From Phaseolus vulgaris (lineage: Eukaryota > Streptophyta > Magnoliopsida > Fabales > Fabaceae), in assembly GCF_000499845.2 (NCBI RefSeq), contig NC_023751.2, positions 14,292,280 through 14,356,279 on the forward strand: DNA of 64,000 nt. The letters are read 5' to 3'. Below are positions 1-11,810 of this stretch, piece after piece. A model generated the notes under the pieces. That model searched no databases and was not told the origin of the DNA. It was given only the letters and a program-made list of their open reading frames with translations. Numbering within the stretch: the stretch's first letter is position 1; each line of letters begins with the position of its first letter. The position numbers and the translations under genes are program-made.

Positions 1-3000
1 CAGACTCGGACAAACTAACAAGGTTTGAGGTTTTTTCATTGCATATAGTGTTTTGATTATTTTTGTTGCTTTTAAATGTTATAATGGTTTTGGCTTTGTA
101 GGTGTTAATTTATAGGCTTATAACACGAGGAACTATTGAAGAAAGGATGATGCAGATGACTAAGAAGAAAATGGTGTTAGAACATCTAGTTGTGGGGAGG
201 CTAAAGGCTCAAAATATCAACCAGGTAACTAATTACTTGTAAAGACTTGTGTTTTAAAAGCTGATAACAGTTAGCAGTTTCGTTATTAAGGCATCTTGAA
301 TCATGTTGGTTAGTTGCCTTTTGCTTTTCTTTTCTGTTTTATTATTGCTATGAATTGCAGGCAACAGGTGGAAAATGGATATGGACTAATAGTTGAGCAT
401 TGGAGACCGAAATATCAATTTTTTCCTATTCATGCATGCTAATTTGTTGTCATTATTCGTAGTCACTGTCACTTATTTTATTTATTTTACCTTCCGGTCA
501 CAATATGACTAACTTTTTTGTATACTTGTATGCAGTTGTACTGGAATATACACATAAAATCATTTTATTCTAACTGAATAAAGTAAGTTAGGAGATAGGA
601 ATTCTGAAATTATAGAAAATAGGGGGGCTAAGCTCCTTAGCAGAGATAAAGACTGAAATGCGGAAATAAAAGGAAAATAGACACGAGAATTCCACATAAA
701 CACATAATAGTTTACTACCATACCTCCCTCCTCTCATAACCAATTACCTGCTCTTCCCACATTCCTTGCCACACTTGCAAGATTTTTACAGCCCTTTACT
801 ATCCAAATCTCCCTTCTTCTCCTTACGTCATATTGTGCTCAAGGTGAATTAGGTCCTTGACACCCTATTTTTTTTTCAAGGTGTGGATTTGTGAATCATC
901 GACTCTTCAAACCCGAAGCTCTAAAAGCTATTATGCGAGTGGTTGTGTTAATGCCCTATATAGATTTTTTCAGGCTTGTTGGTTCGTGGCAATTTTTCTT
1001 GATCGAGGTTCCTATGGGGGACAAAACCTGTAATATGCAGTGTGGCTGTTGATTTAGGACCTAGATAAGTATTCCTGTTGGAAAGGAGAAGTACTAGAAG
1101 TGGATAAGGCATGTATTCCTAAAAAAGATGATAACATTAACAAAGTAAAGTACTCTATTCTCTGTGCATACCCGAAGTTAATTCCTTTAGATATCAGGTA
1201 TTATACTTGTTTGAGTGCACTAAAATCCTCAATAAAAAAGCTTTAGACTACAAAGTTCATATATTTAAAATTGAAATTAATACATAAGCTTTGTACATGG
1301 TCCAATATTGATCTCTATTTGTATCCCCATTTTCTTTTGTAAAATTACTGATTATGTACAACTTGCAAATCTGTATTTGTTTGTGAATACTGATTGAGTT
1401 CAGGATAAATATATGACATTTTGTTCAAGATTGAATATTTCTAAAATTTTAAGGTCTAACATGCATTAGGAGTTTAAGCATTGAATGAAACAACAAATTG
1501 AATATTTGATCCATATCGAGTTGAACATGTTAAGGGATTTGATGGTACCTTTTGACTATCAATTGTGTGTAGGAAGAGTTGGATGACATCATAAGACATG
1601 GATCACAGGAGTTATTTGCAGATGAGAATGATGAAGCCGGAAAATCCCGCCAAATCCATTATGATGCTGCTGCTATTGATAGGTAAACAAGCATTTTTTT
1701 CCTCAAACGTGAAAATAGGAATATGCTTATGAAATTATTTCTTGTATATTTTCTTAACAACAGATTGCTGGATCGTGATCAAGTTGGACATGAAGAGGCT
1801 ACTTTGGATGATGAGGAAGAAGATGGATTTCTGAAGGCCTTTAAGGTTGACTGTGTCATTATCTTTCACATGCATTTTTGTTCTCGAAATGTTTATCCAA
1901 CTTTGATTTTTAAACTTTCGTTTGTAGTGAATTGAGAGATGCCCTTGGGTTCTGCTGTTATTTATCATTTTATAGTAACAAAAGTGTATGAAATTAGAGA
2001 CTCCTATAAATCAATCAAAAGAATATTTGATTTGGCAACTAGAACGGAATTGGAAGATCCACTGCTGCCTCCTGACTTTTCATTATTATTTTTTTGAAAG
2101 GATTTTATGGCCTGACTTCAGAATTTGCAGCCATTGATTTGATTTTATTCTGCTGTTACATCTTACGTAAATTCAGAAGTACCAATCTTCCTAATGGTTT
2201 CTTAGAGTATGGGCTCCTTCTCTGAGATTTTGGTCAATTTTTGACCGAAGTGCTTGCAGTTCTTGATAGATGATGGGGCACTCTGCCTCCATTACATTTT
2301 CCTTTGATGTCAACATGAAAATTGCTACATGAAATTTATTTACCGTTTTTCTTTTCATTCAGTTTTTCTGTTTGGGTTCTGTGCTTTTGGTTGACTGAGT
2401 GGATTCCACAATGTAGGTTGCAAATTTTGAGTATGTTGATGAGGCTGAAGCTGCAGCAGAGGAGGCTGCCCAAAAAAGAGCATTGGAGAACCTAAACAAT
2501 TCAGAAAGAACACATTTCTGGGAGGAGTTGTTAAGAGACAAGTATCAAGAGCATAAAGTTGAGGAGTTTAATGCATTGGGAAAAGGGAAGCGAAATCGGA
2601 AGCTGGTATCTAATTCTAATATTTATGGCATTCTTTTTAGTGTAAATTACACTCATTATGAAATGCGAGTATTGCATTATACTTATCTTTTGTTTAAAAT
2701 ATACACTACCTCTTTTAGACAGATTCAAGCATACAGCACTTAATTTTTATTTCTGTTGAAGTTCCCTTAGATTCTGTTAAAAGAAATGTTATTGCCAAAA
2801 TACTATTTACATAACACATAAATAGAGTGCAATCTTCACCTTACAAGCCGATTTTGTGAGGTTGAGTTAGATATAAGCTTACTTACTAAGATGGTATCAG
2901 AGCTGCTTAGATCATATCTTAGTCAAGTTCATTGGAGTTGTGCCACTGCTATTGGGCTCCTGTTAGACCAACTATAAATATATAATCCTATGCCCGAGAT

Positions 3001-6000
3001 GTTCATTCCTCGGTGTGAGATGTGTTGGAGATCCATATCGATCATGAGAAAGACCAGATTATAATATATAAATGGGATGCAATCCTCTCCCTAGAACCTG
3101 GTTTTGTGAGGTTGAGTTAGACATTGTTGGAACAACCCCTTTAGAAAGGGGTTGAAATAGAGTGCAATCTTCACCTTACAAGCCGATTTTCGCAACAGAC
3201 TAGACTAGATTGTCTTGGACCGAACAAAGCAAACAACACAATAGAGATTTATACTGATTCACCCAAACACAAGGGGTGCATCTAGTTCTCCCTTAAGCAG
3301 ACAATAGAGATTTATACTGGTTCACCCAAACACACTGACTATGTCCAGTTCCCCCTTGAGCAAACTACCTAAGAGGTTTTACTAATCAATTGATGATTAC
3401 AAGAGTAAACCAACCCCTCCTGGTTCTCATGAGATGAGTGCACTAACGACTCCTGGTTATCCTTCTTAATGTCCCTTGAGATTAAGCTCACAAGGCAAAC
3501 TTCACAAAGTGTAGAATTACAAGGTGTGCACACCCACAAAGAGCACTAAGATTTCAATAAGCTTGATAAGACTCATGTATTGCACTTGTGTGTTCTTTAT
3601 CTTCTTGATCTCTTCATAAAGATTCTAAAAAGTGATGACTGTTTGAAGCTTTGTATATGTTAATCCTTGTTTCTGCTTGATGTTCGAATGAACTTCAATG
3701 TGTATCTTCAACATTATTAGCTTGGATGCTTGATTAAAGAAGTTTTGATTTGATTCTTCCATGCGCTCTAGCCTTTGTTCTGCTCAAGGAAACAATTCAA
3801 ACATATTCTAATTGTGATAAAAACAGAATTGCATAAACATTCTTGTTCCTTATAGAACTATCTTTTAACTGTTCATCATAAAACAATCTTTAATTATAGA
3901 TTTTATATTTGTTTGGAAGTAATTTTAAACTCTTAATATTTATCTTGAAATAATTTTATTGCTACAGCTTTTACTATGACTTAATCTAGATTAACATCTC
4001 TTGTGGTCTATTAGACTATCTATCATGATACTTGCTGTAGACACTACATGATCTACTGTATCCTTCAGCTGCCACAAAACACATGTTAGAATGTTGAGAT
4101 AAAGTAAACTTTTTCAAACAAAATGCTTAGAGTATTTTGTTATTACCAAAACTTCATGTCTATAGGCATAAAACTGTCTAGGGGCTTAGGGTTTCAACTG
4201 GCATAAATCCACTTACTAAGAAAGATATGCAATTTTCTTCTTTAATAAATATAAATAAGCTAGTAATTTTCTATATTTTTATTTCTCTATAGAAAATTAT
4301 GATCTTAACACAAGGAGAGGATAATGTAATACTGATATGTCAGGAGATAGAGTGCTATATAATCTTTCTTTTGTTAATCTGCAGTAGAAAGATTAATGGT
4401 GTTTTTTTTGTATTTATGGAGTTATTGTGAGATTTCATTTAATTGTGTCAAATGATGTTCTGTTTTCTCTCTAATGTAGCTTTCAATGTTCCTTTCAATG
4501 TTCCTTTCAATGTTATTAAATAACTCTTACTCCTTTTTTCGTTTTAGAAAACCATTTTAAGGGTTACTTCATACTTAAAATATATCCACCCAAACCAGGT
4601 TTTTCTTTATTTTTTTTCTTTTATTTGTTCCATTATTCTCTGCTTATTCTTCAACTGACCTTCATTTCTTCAGATGCTCCTCATATCGTTTTCTCTCTTA
4701 TTCTCATTGTGGCTATTCTGTTCAATGTTCTTGTGCTCTTGTAATTTTAAATTTGTTTTTCTGTACTTTTTTTTATCAAAGCTACAATGTCTAGCTCCCA
4801 AAATATTTATGTTAGACTTGTGATGTTTTCTTGGATTTTAGTCAATGATTTTTTGTTTTTTTTTTTTAAATTTATTTATGCTGCTTTCATTCTGTTTTTT
4901 AGTTTTTATATATACTTTTATTATTCGTTTTAGTCTTCTGGTGGCTATCATGCCGTCTGCCATATTTAAATGGCGGCAGTTTTTCGTCTCAACACCATAG
5001 GCCGCCATCCATTATTGATAACCTTGGTTCATTTTTGTTTTCTTCTCAGTATATAACATGCTAATGATATTTATAACTAAGCATTAACATTTATTGATAT
5101 TTGTCATGTATGTAGCTAACTTTACCAAGTGGAAAAAGCTGTTGTATATTGGCATCCTAGGTTCTTGACACTTAGCAGTTTGTTTTTGTTTTCTAGAGGG
5201 GGAAATTGCTAGTTGGTTAATTTTGTCTTTAAGTTTTCCTTTGAGTATCTTCTTTTAAGGTTGCTTTTGTTAAGGTAGTATCTATTATTCCCTGTTTGAT
5301 TTCCCAGATGGTTTCCGTGGAGGAGGATGACCTTGCTGGTCTGGAAGATGTAAGCTCTGATGGTGAAGATGATAATTATGAAGCAGAGCTTACCGATGGC
5401 GATTCAAATTCCACTGGAACTGGAACTACTACTGCTAGAAGGCCTTACAAGAAAAAAGCTCGTAGTACGTGTCATTTTATAGGTTTTTATATTGATATGA
5501 TGGGCCTGGATTATCTGTTTCTGATGTTAATATTTATTTAATTTATTAACAGCAGATAGCACAGAGCCACTTCCTCTGATGGAAGGTGAAGGAAAAGCAT
5601 TCAGAGTCCTTGGTTTTAATCAAAATCAGAGGGCTGCATTTGTGCAAATTTTGATGAGGTTACTTTCTCGACATGTGGTCTTTATATGTTGACATGACAT
5701 GAACATATCTATTGGTCATCTGACCCTCTCTGTGTATTGCAGGTTTGGGGTTGGTGATTTTGATTGGAAGGAGTTTACTTCCCGTATGAAACAGAAGACT
5801 TATGAAGAAATTAAAGAGTAACACTAATTTTCTTTGAAATAGTACCATATTTGGGATATTATAGACAATCATTAGTTTTAATTTTATGGTCACTTTCTTT
5901 TTCACTGGGCAAAAGAGGGGCAGATTTGATGTCACAGCTCTGCAGCTGTGCCAATGCATTCTTAACCATTTAGACACAAATTAGGTTGAGAATTGGAATG

Positions 6001-9000
6001 TGTTTAGTACTTATTAAGTTCAATCTTCTGACACGCCTATATATTAATGACAGCTTGTCTCTTCATTTGGGTACGGTGTGTGTGTGTGAGGACGTTGCAT
6101 TGGTTTTCTTTCCTTTTTTCTTTCTTTTTTATTTTCATTGCAGTCTGTTACTTCCAAAACTTTTGGCCTATGACAAAGTATATAAATATTGTTAGAAGTT
6201 GTGAAAGAATGGTATTATTACCCCTTTGGGAAATCCTTCATGGTAATATATCCTTCAAGTTTACATTAATGGGAGGATGAACAACCTTTGCAGAAAAGCA
6301 GTATGTTGGTTGCCTTTTAGTGGTTGATGTGAGATTTTTCCCTTTTTTTCCTTTTCTTTGTGCCCTTCCATTTTAGATGTGGTAATTATTTATATATGGT
6401 ATGCATATGATATGGATTTTTAACATTTATTAATAACCTGAAGTCTTTCTTTGTGAATGAATTGATATAAATATATATATTTATTTCAGTTATGGAACCC
6501 TTTTCTTGTCCCACATTGCTGAAGATATAACTGAATCATCTACATTCACAGGTCATAGATCTTAATCAATATTTCCCTCATTTGCTTTCTCCGTCCCCTT
6601 TTTCTTTTTTATAATCTTAGTATTTTCTAATATTTTTCCTTTAATTTTCCTGCAGATGGTGTACCAAAAGACGGACTACGAATCCAAGATGTACTTGTAA
6701 GGATTGCAGTTCTACTCTTGATAAGGGACAAGGTAAGTTTTGACCGAACTTTCTGTATTTGAACTTTCACTATTACTAGTGTTATCCCACTCCCCCGGTC
6801 TTTCTGGAACATGTAGGTTGGTAAGAGTTTTTAGAAACGCATTCTTGGTAAAAGAAATATTTCCAGTTTAGGGACAATTAACCACTCAATTTTATTGAAG
6901 GAGCAAAGAATGGTTAATGCATAATTAGCAGTTTGAGTAGTTATTGTTCCATACTAAATATATTTTTACCAAGATCTTTTTATTGTTTTTATTTTCAAAT
7001 ATGCTTCTGGTATCATCTCATGAGAAGCTGTTTATAAGTTCAACTACTACTCTAAAATTTTGGGATAGCATCTAGATGCATGCCCAGCTATTAAATACTG
7101 CCACTATTCTTTTCTGTATTTGCTCCGCTACCTTTGTGTGTAGTATTTTTGGAAATATATAATGAACATTAAACTTTACACTTCAATATTTGTGATTGTA
7201 ATCAAATGACTATATAAAAAGGATTACTGTGAGTAAATAACTCCTTTTATCAGCTGTATTCTGTTAGTTTGTTACAGTTGTCATTGTTAGGTTACTTAGT
7301 CAGCTAGATGAGCTTCTGTAGTCTATATACTATTGTTTTTTTTATATAAAATAAAGATTAATCAATACAAAGTTTAGTATACTTTATAATTGAACCATGT
7401 GGTTCACCTATTTAAAAAATGACAATAGACTTTCATTTAGCAAAAATCTTAGTTTCTTTTATTTATAATAATGTGACACTTTGTTGTTTGTTGATTGTGA
7501 TTGCATGAAAATCTAAGGCATTGGATCAGTTTTAAACTCATCTCTCTCTTTCAGGGTTCTGGCATTTTATTTTATTTATTGTTTTTGGGTGTGGTGGGGT
7601 TGAATGTGTTTTTGAACTTAAAATGCCCTCTAACTAATGTTCCTTTTTACTCTTGGGATGTGAAATTACAGGTGAAGTTTGCATCACAACATCCTCAAAC
7701 TTCATTGTTTTCAGATGACATCCTATCACGATATCCAGGTTTGAAGGGTGCGAAGATATGGAAGGAGGATCATGATTTGGTTTTGTTGCGTTCCGTTTTG
7801 AAGTATGTATTTTAATAAAGCTATCTTCGAACTGTGTGACATTAGCCATTAAATATTTGTGGGTTTAGTTATGAAAAAAAAAATCATGTTCATTTTTCTA
7901 TCTGCTATACTATGTTCTATGTTTGACTTGATTTGTGTGTGATAGCTTTTGGTATTTCGATGTTTTCTAGTTATAATGTGCATGGATTCTTTTTTATTGA
8001 TGTATTTGTTAAACAATTCTTTCTATATAAGGCATGGGTATGGAAGGTGGCAAGCTATTGTTGATGACAAGGATCTGAAAATTCAGGAGGTCATTTGTCA
8101 GGAGTTGAATCTTCCCTTTATAAACTTACCAGTTCCAGGACAAGTTGGCTCTCAGGCACAAAATGGTACAAATTTGACAAATGCCGAAGTACCCAACAGT
8201 CAATCCAGGGAAAATGGTGGAAGTGATATACCAGCTGATGGTGCGCAAGGTTCTGGTGATGCCAGGAATCAAGCACAATTATATCAAGACTCCTCCATAT
8301 TGTATCATTTTAGAGACATGCAGAGAAGACAGGTTGAGTTTATAAAAAAGAGGGTTCTTCTTTTGGAAAAAGGGCTTAATGCTGAGTACCAGAAAGAATA
8401 CTTTGTAAGTGCAAAAAATTATCAAAAATTGATCATAGATGCATTGTTTTTTTTTATTAGAAGTTTCCTTAGGTGTTTCCAATCAAATGAACTAGTAGTT
8501 TGAGAGTGTTAGAATTTAGCTATATACCTAGGATAAGAGATGAAGCAAAACAAACATGGCAGTTTTTTTAATGGGCTATGGAAGATAATGAAAGAACTTG
8601 TTAGAAAATGCATGAGGGAGGAATGCCTTTCCGTACGTACCCAACTTTAGATACGTGGGGACTTATTTTCTTGGCATTACTGATCGTTGTTATGGTTGAA
8701 AAAGTTGGGAATATACATTCTTTATTAATGGTGACTGTTAGGGATCCTTGTTTATGTACTCTCCTTTTTGTATTTTTTTTTAAATTATTAATAACATATA
8801 ATGGAAGACCATAATAAGGGGCCGTTGTCTCTATGATTAGCTCTAAGGCCAAAAGGTTACTGATATTTTCTTAAACATTTTAGGTTTCGTGCAATACTTA
8901 CTACTGAAGTATCATCTCATTTTCCCATTCCTGTTATATCATATTCATTTTCATACTTGTTGGAACTTTTTGTTTACTTTGGTTTTCAATTATTGCCAAT

Positions 9001-10214
9001 GGTACATCACACAGCATTACAAATCAATACAGAATGCATGATTGTATTTGAAAATGTTTTCTTGACTTGCTTGTGGGCTTACATTTTAACTCGTGAACAT
9101 TATTTGCAGGGTGATCCAAAATCAAATGACGAACTTAAAAGTGAATCCAAGGCTCCTAAATTAAGGGAAAATGAATCCCAAATAATTGATCAACTACCGC
9201 AAGTAGAAACAATAGGTATGATTCTATTTTTGTTCATTGGATACATTTTGTCTAGATTAGACAAGCACTTACCTAGTTTACATCAGATCATGGAGAGAAA
9301 ATCTTGCATACTCGAGTAGTTCTACTAAAATTGAAATGACATGAGGCACAGAAATGTGACGTGTTGTCAGATTAAACATTAAACAAATATGAATAATACC
9401 CTCAGAATATGAGTAGAATCTCTCCAGATGTTTTATCGATGTGGTCAGTATTTCTGTTATATTTTATTTTGTGATTTTTCCCCTTTCCTATTTTTTCCCC
9501 TTTGAAATGTTTTCCTACCATCTACGGAAGCTATCTGCATACCCAACTGAGAACGGGGAAAGAAAGACCCGAAGACTTACTTGTAGTGCTGCCATTTTCT
9601 GCAGCTTCAGAAGAAATTTCGGCTGTTTGTGATAGTGATCCCAATCGATTGGAGTTAGTTCGTCTTTACAATGAGGTAAAAGTACCATGACCTGCACTTT
9701 CCGAAGGATCACTTTCATTCAATTAAAGAGGTGGTGGACTATTTAGTATCCTACTCATTATCTGTATCAACAATATTTCCTGTGTTGGCAGATGTGCAAG
9801 GTAGTGGAGGAAAACCCCATGGATTTAGTTCAAACTTCTTTGGCAAGAAATCCAGCAGAGCTTCATGTAGGGAAGAATTTCCCACCACTAGAAACCATTT
9901 GCAAAGACATCAACAGAATTCTAACACCCACACAAGAACAATCTGCGGCAGATATTCCAAAGTCAAATTCAGACAACAAATCAGAGGCTATGTCGGACGG
10001 CGAGATTTTGGTCGCCAAATCACTTCCAAAACCTCAAGATGCTGGCAAACCTGAAGACTCAGCAAACAATGGGAGTAAAGACATGATAATAGAATCTGAA
10101 CCTATAAAAGCAAGCTGCTCAAGCCTGGTAAAAGATAAGAATGAAATTCAGACTTTTCCGGATAAAGAGAAAAGTAATACAGAAATGGATGAAACTATGA
10201 CTGATGCTCAGTAG
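1..10214 (+). CDS. PKL: PICKLE-type CHD3 chromatin remodeller, C-terminal half (5' end outside window)
   Basis: SNF2-family chromatin remodelling ATPase acting in the nucleus; PICKLE represses embryonic traits and is linked to H3K27me3 in Arabidopsis. The window opens inside an exon reading RLGQTNK, the end of the helicase C domain. Exons by my splicing: 1-22, 102-224, 1573-1682, 1764-1845, 2417-2605, 5308-5464, 5553-5658, 5743-5817, 6490-6551, 6656-6732, 7672-7802, 8032-8404, 9110-9215, 9605-9675, 9792-10214 (stop TAG). Phases agree at every junction, giving about 701 codons. Diagnostic peptides are RGTIEERMMQMTKKKMVLEH, EELDDIIRHGSQELFA, VEEDDLAGLEDVSSDGED, FRVLGFNQNQRAAF and HGYGRWQAIVDDKDL, covering the DUF1087/DUF1086 and CHD C-terminal regions. 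The last exon is acidic and Ser-rich, ends MDETMTDAQ, and is poorly conserved across the family. Intron 5 (2606-5307, 2.7 kb) is enlarged by retroelement insertions. The chromodomains and most of the ATPase lie upstream of the window. Family assignment is firm; the 9605 acceptor was chosen by phase and legume PKL similarity. Confidence 0.95.
225..1572 (+). other. PKL intron with possible cryptic or cassette exon
   Basis: This 1.35-kb intron lies between the NINQ and EELDD exons. A pyrimidine-rich tract followed by TTGCAG ends at 360, a strong-looking acceptor. Reading on in phase gives about eleven residues and then a stop, so use of this site would truncate the protein. The constitutive PKL reading skips it. 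No other coding content was seen. Confidence 0.4.
2815..3123 (+). mobile_element. TRIM-like miniature LTR retroelement in PKL intron 5
   Basis: A 3' LTR-like segment runs from TGTTGG at 3023 to ACA at 3123. An equivalent but 5'-truncated LTR piece lies around 2820-2890. It is followed by TGGTATCAGAGC at 2892-2903, the standard initiator-Met tRNA primer-binding site. The internal region is only about 120 bp and has no coding capacity, which is what defines TRIM elements. The LTR phrase ttttgtgaggttgagttag is shared by both ends. Boundaries are approximate. Confidence 0.55.
2820..2855 (+). repeat. Exact 36-bp direct repeat, copy 1
   Basis: Identical over 36 bases to 3155-3190; both copies are LTR-like sequence (aatagagtgcaatcttcacc and onward). 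Copy 2 follows a short hairpin (aacccctt taga aaggggtt, about 3133-3153) and then diverges into unrelated repeat DNA. Confidence 0.9.
3155..3190 (+). repeat. Exact 36-bp direct repeat, copy 2
   Basis: Second copy of the 36-bp sequence at 2820-2855. Identity across the whole length inside an old intron suggests a recent duplication, or a second truncated TRIM LTR used as the edge of another insertion. Confidence 0.9.
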
Positions 10215-10760
10215 AATGAAAACCCGGAGAAATCTGATGCTGGGGCATTGTAATGGATGGTAAAATGCAAAAGTAGAAAGATATCTATTGTACCGTGTAA
10301 TCATAGTCAACGTTGTTTTAGCACATTAGAAATGAAGTAAATTACAAACAAAAGGCACTATAGCATATGGCGGTAGTGGTTAAATCCCTTGCTACTAACT
10401 CGGCTAGAAATTGTTCTTTTTCTACGTATTGCTGTTCTACGGGTTTATTTTTCAAGGAGGTGAAGAATATGACCAATTGTATACTACACGGCACGTTACC
10501 CTTCATTCTATTTAAGAGTGATCAGAGAACTGAGGAAATTTCCCTGAACCATTTTTAGTTCTTCTATTTATCAGTTAGCAATTTTTTTCTGACCACGTAT
10601 TTCAGTATGGAAGAAGATTAACTGAGTCGAAAATAAATTTGACTAAGAAGAAGACTTTGCATGCGGATTCTACTGCGTTTGTATTTATGACGTATATTTC
10701 TGATGTCAAATGTTAAATTTTTCCGTCGAAGTCTTCGTCGAACTAAATATTAAAGACTAT
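10215..10760 (+). other. Probable PKL 3' UTR and downstream DNA
   Basis: This follows the PKL stop codon. A canonical AATAAA lies at 10632-10637 and is a candidate polyadenylation signal. ORFs here are short and do not resemble known proteins. The true transcript end is not visible from sequence. Confidence 0.4.
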
Positions 10761-11810
10761 TCTCTTTCTTCCCCGATTTCACTACAGCTCTTCCTACTTG
10801 ATCGTACATTTAGTTCTCGCTTTTTGGTTTTCGGAGTCAAAAGAAACAACGCATGAAGCGGAGCCTTCGATACATGAGTACCAAGAAAAAGTAGGCCCCA
10901 GATTGCTATGGTCTCGGGAGCTGTAGAAGATACCATGCAATGAAGAGGGTCTTCTGTGGTATTGGTAATAAAACATCTGTGCATGAGCTGGACCAAGATA
11001 TCCCAAAAGGAAAGTGATAGAGAGCTCAACCACAGCTCCTTTAGTGTGGTTGATGTTGATGCCATTGTCTGCTAAAAGCTTCCCTATGTCACTTCTCAAA
11101 GAAGCCAGAGCTTTGTGGCTTCAGTTTTGAGTCCATGGATTTGGATGCAAAATTATCAGATTCTCTGGCCTAACTTTTATCCAACACACTTTGTTTCGCA
11201 GAACGGAAATTGGGATTGCTATTACTGCTCCAAATCTTTTAGTAACTAATAATTGCTTGTTTTATTTATGACTTTTTTTAATATCTTTGACTATTCACAA
11301 ACCTAAATGCTGAACTTAATTCCATTGCATCATTTGAATAGTCATGTATCTTCGTCAATGGAATGCTGACTAATCTTATCACATACAAAGCTACACTTTT
11401 TCAGCTGTCCTGCTCCCTTATCTGTCTGATTTAGTGCTGAAGCCTAAAGAATTGGAGCTGCAGTCAAACTGTAAAAAACCCATGCTTGGCTTTTCTGTTT
11501 GAGACTGGAACACTAACACAATATTCTTTACTGCTTCAACTTCTCATCAGGAACGCTAAATTTAACGGCGAAGCTTTCCCCTTTTCTGTTCATCTTGTGT
11601 GTACCTTGCTCAGATGATTGGCTTGCTCCAAAAGAAAGTAAGGGGGAATTTGAGATAGTAGCTACTGCCTTGTAGAGATTACAAGGATACACACATTTGA
11701 ATGAACCCAGATAAAAGGCCTTCCCCAGAAAGCAAGGGTAACTGCCACATTTCTTCATGATTTCAGTTGTGGAAAAAAGAAAGGTTACTTGGCATATTAA
11801 CATATTGTTA
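10760..11810 (-). other. Gene-like open region of unknown nature, minus strand
   Basis: Two minus-strand stretches stay open for about 90-110 codons and have less biased base composition than the flanking AT-rich DNA. One runs 11803-11528 and starts with ATG; its predicted peptide contains KKCGSYPCFLGKAFYLGSF. The other runs about 11135-10794, is open in two overlapping frames, and has no ATG at the head of the longer frame (it begins after a stop with SHKALASLRSDIGKLLADNG). I recognise neither. They could be exons of a decayed minus-strand gene, extended 3' UTR or antisense transcript of PKL, or chance ORFs. Confidence 0.2.

Larger units (their letters stand above)
2606..5307 (+). other. Large PKL intron carrying retroelement insertions
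   Basis: This is the longest intron in the visible part of PKL. Positions 2815-3123 look like a TRIM element. From about 3125 to 4200 there is further repeat-like DNA, including two near-identical stretches around 3240-3265 and 3301-3326 that share the phrase aatagagatttatactg followed by a tggttcaccc-like phrase. From 4200 to 5300 it is T-rich intron sequence with a short triplication of ttcctttcaatg near 4480-4510. No ORF of note. Confidence 0.6.

Noticed and set aside
2892..2903. tRNA-like phrase TGGTATCAGAGC
   Set aside because: It is the complement of a tRNA 3' end, i.e. a retroelement primer-binding site, not part of a tRNA gene.
9502..9604. Upstream extension of the PKL exon that begins at 9605
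   Set aside because: The frame is open upstream, but the phase and the conserved ASEEIS junction fit the CTGCAG acceptor at 9604; the upstream AGs give the wrong phase or a weak acceptor.
9731..10054. 107-codon plus-strand frame overlapping the last PKL exon
   Set aside because: It is a different frame; the PKL frame from 9792 continues the conserved protein to its stop.
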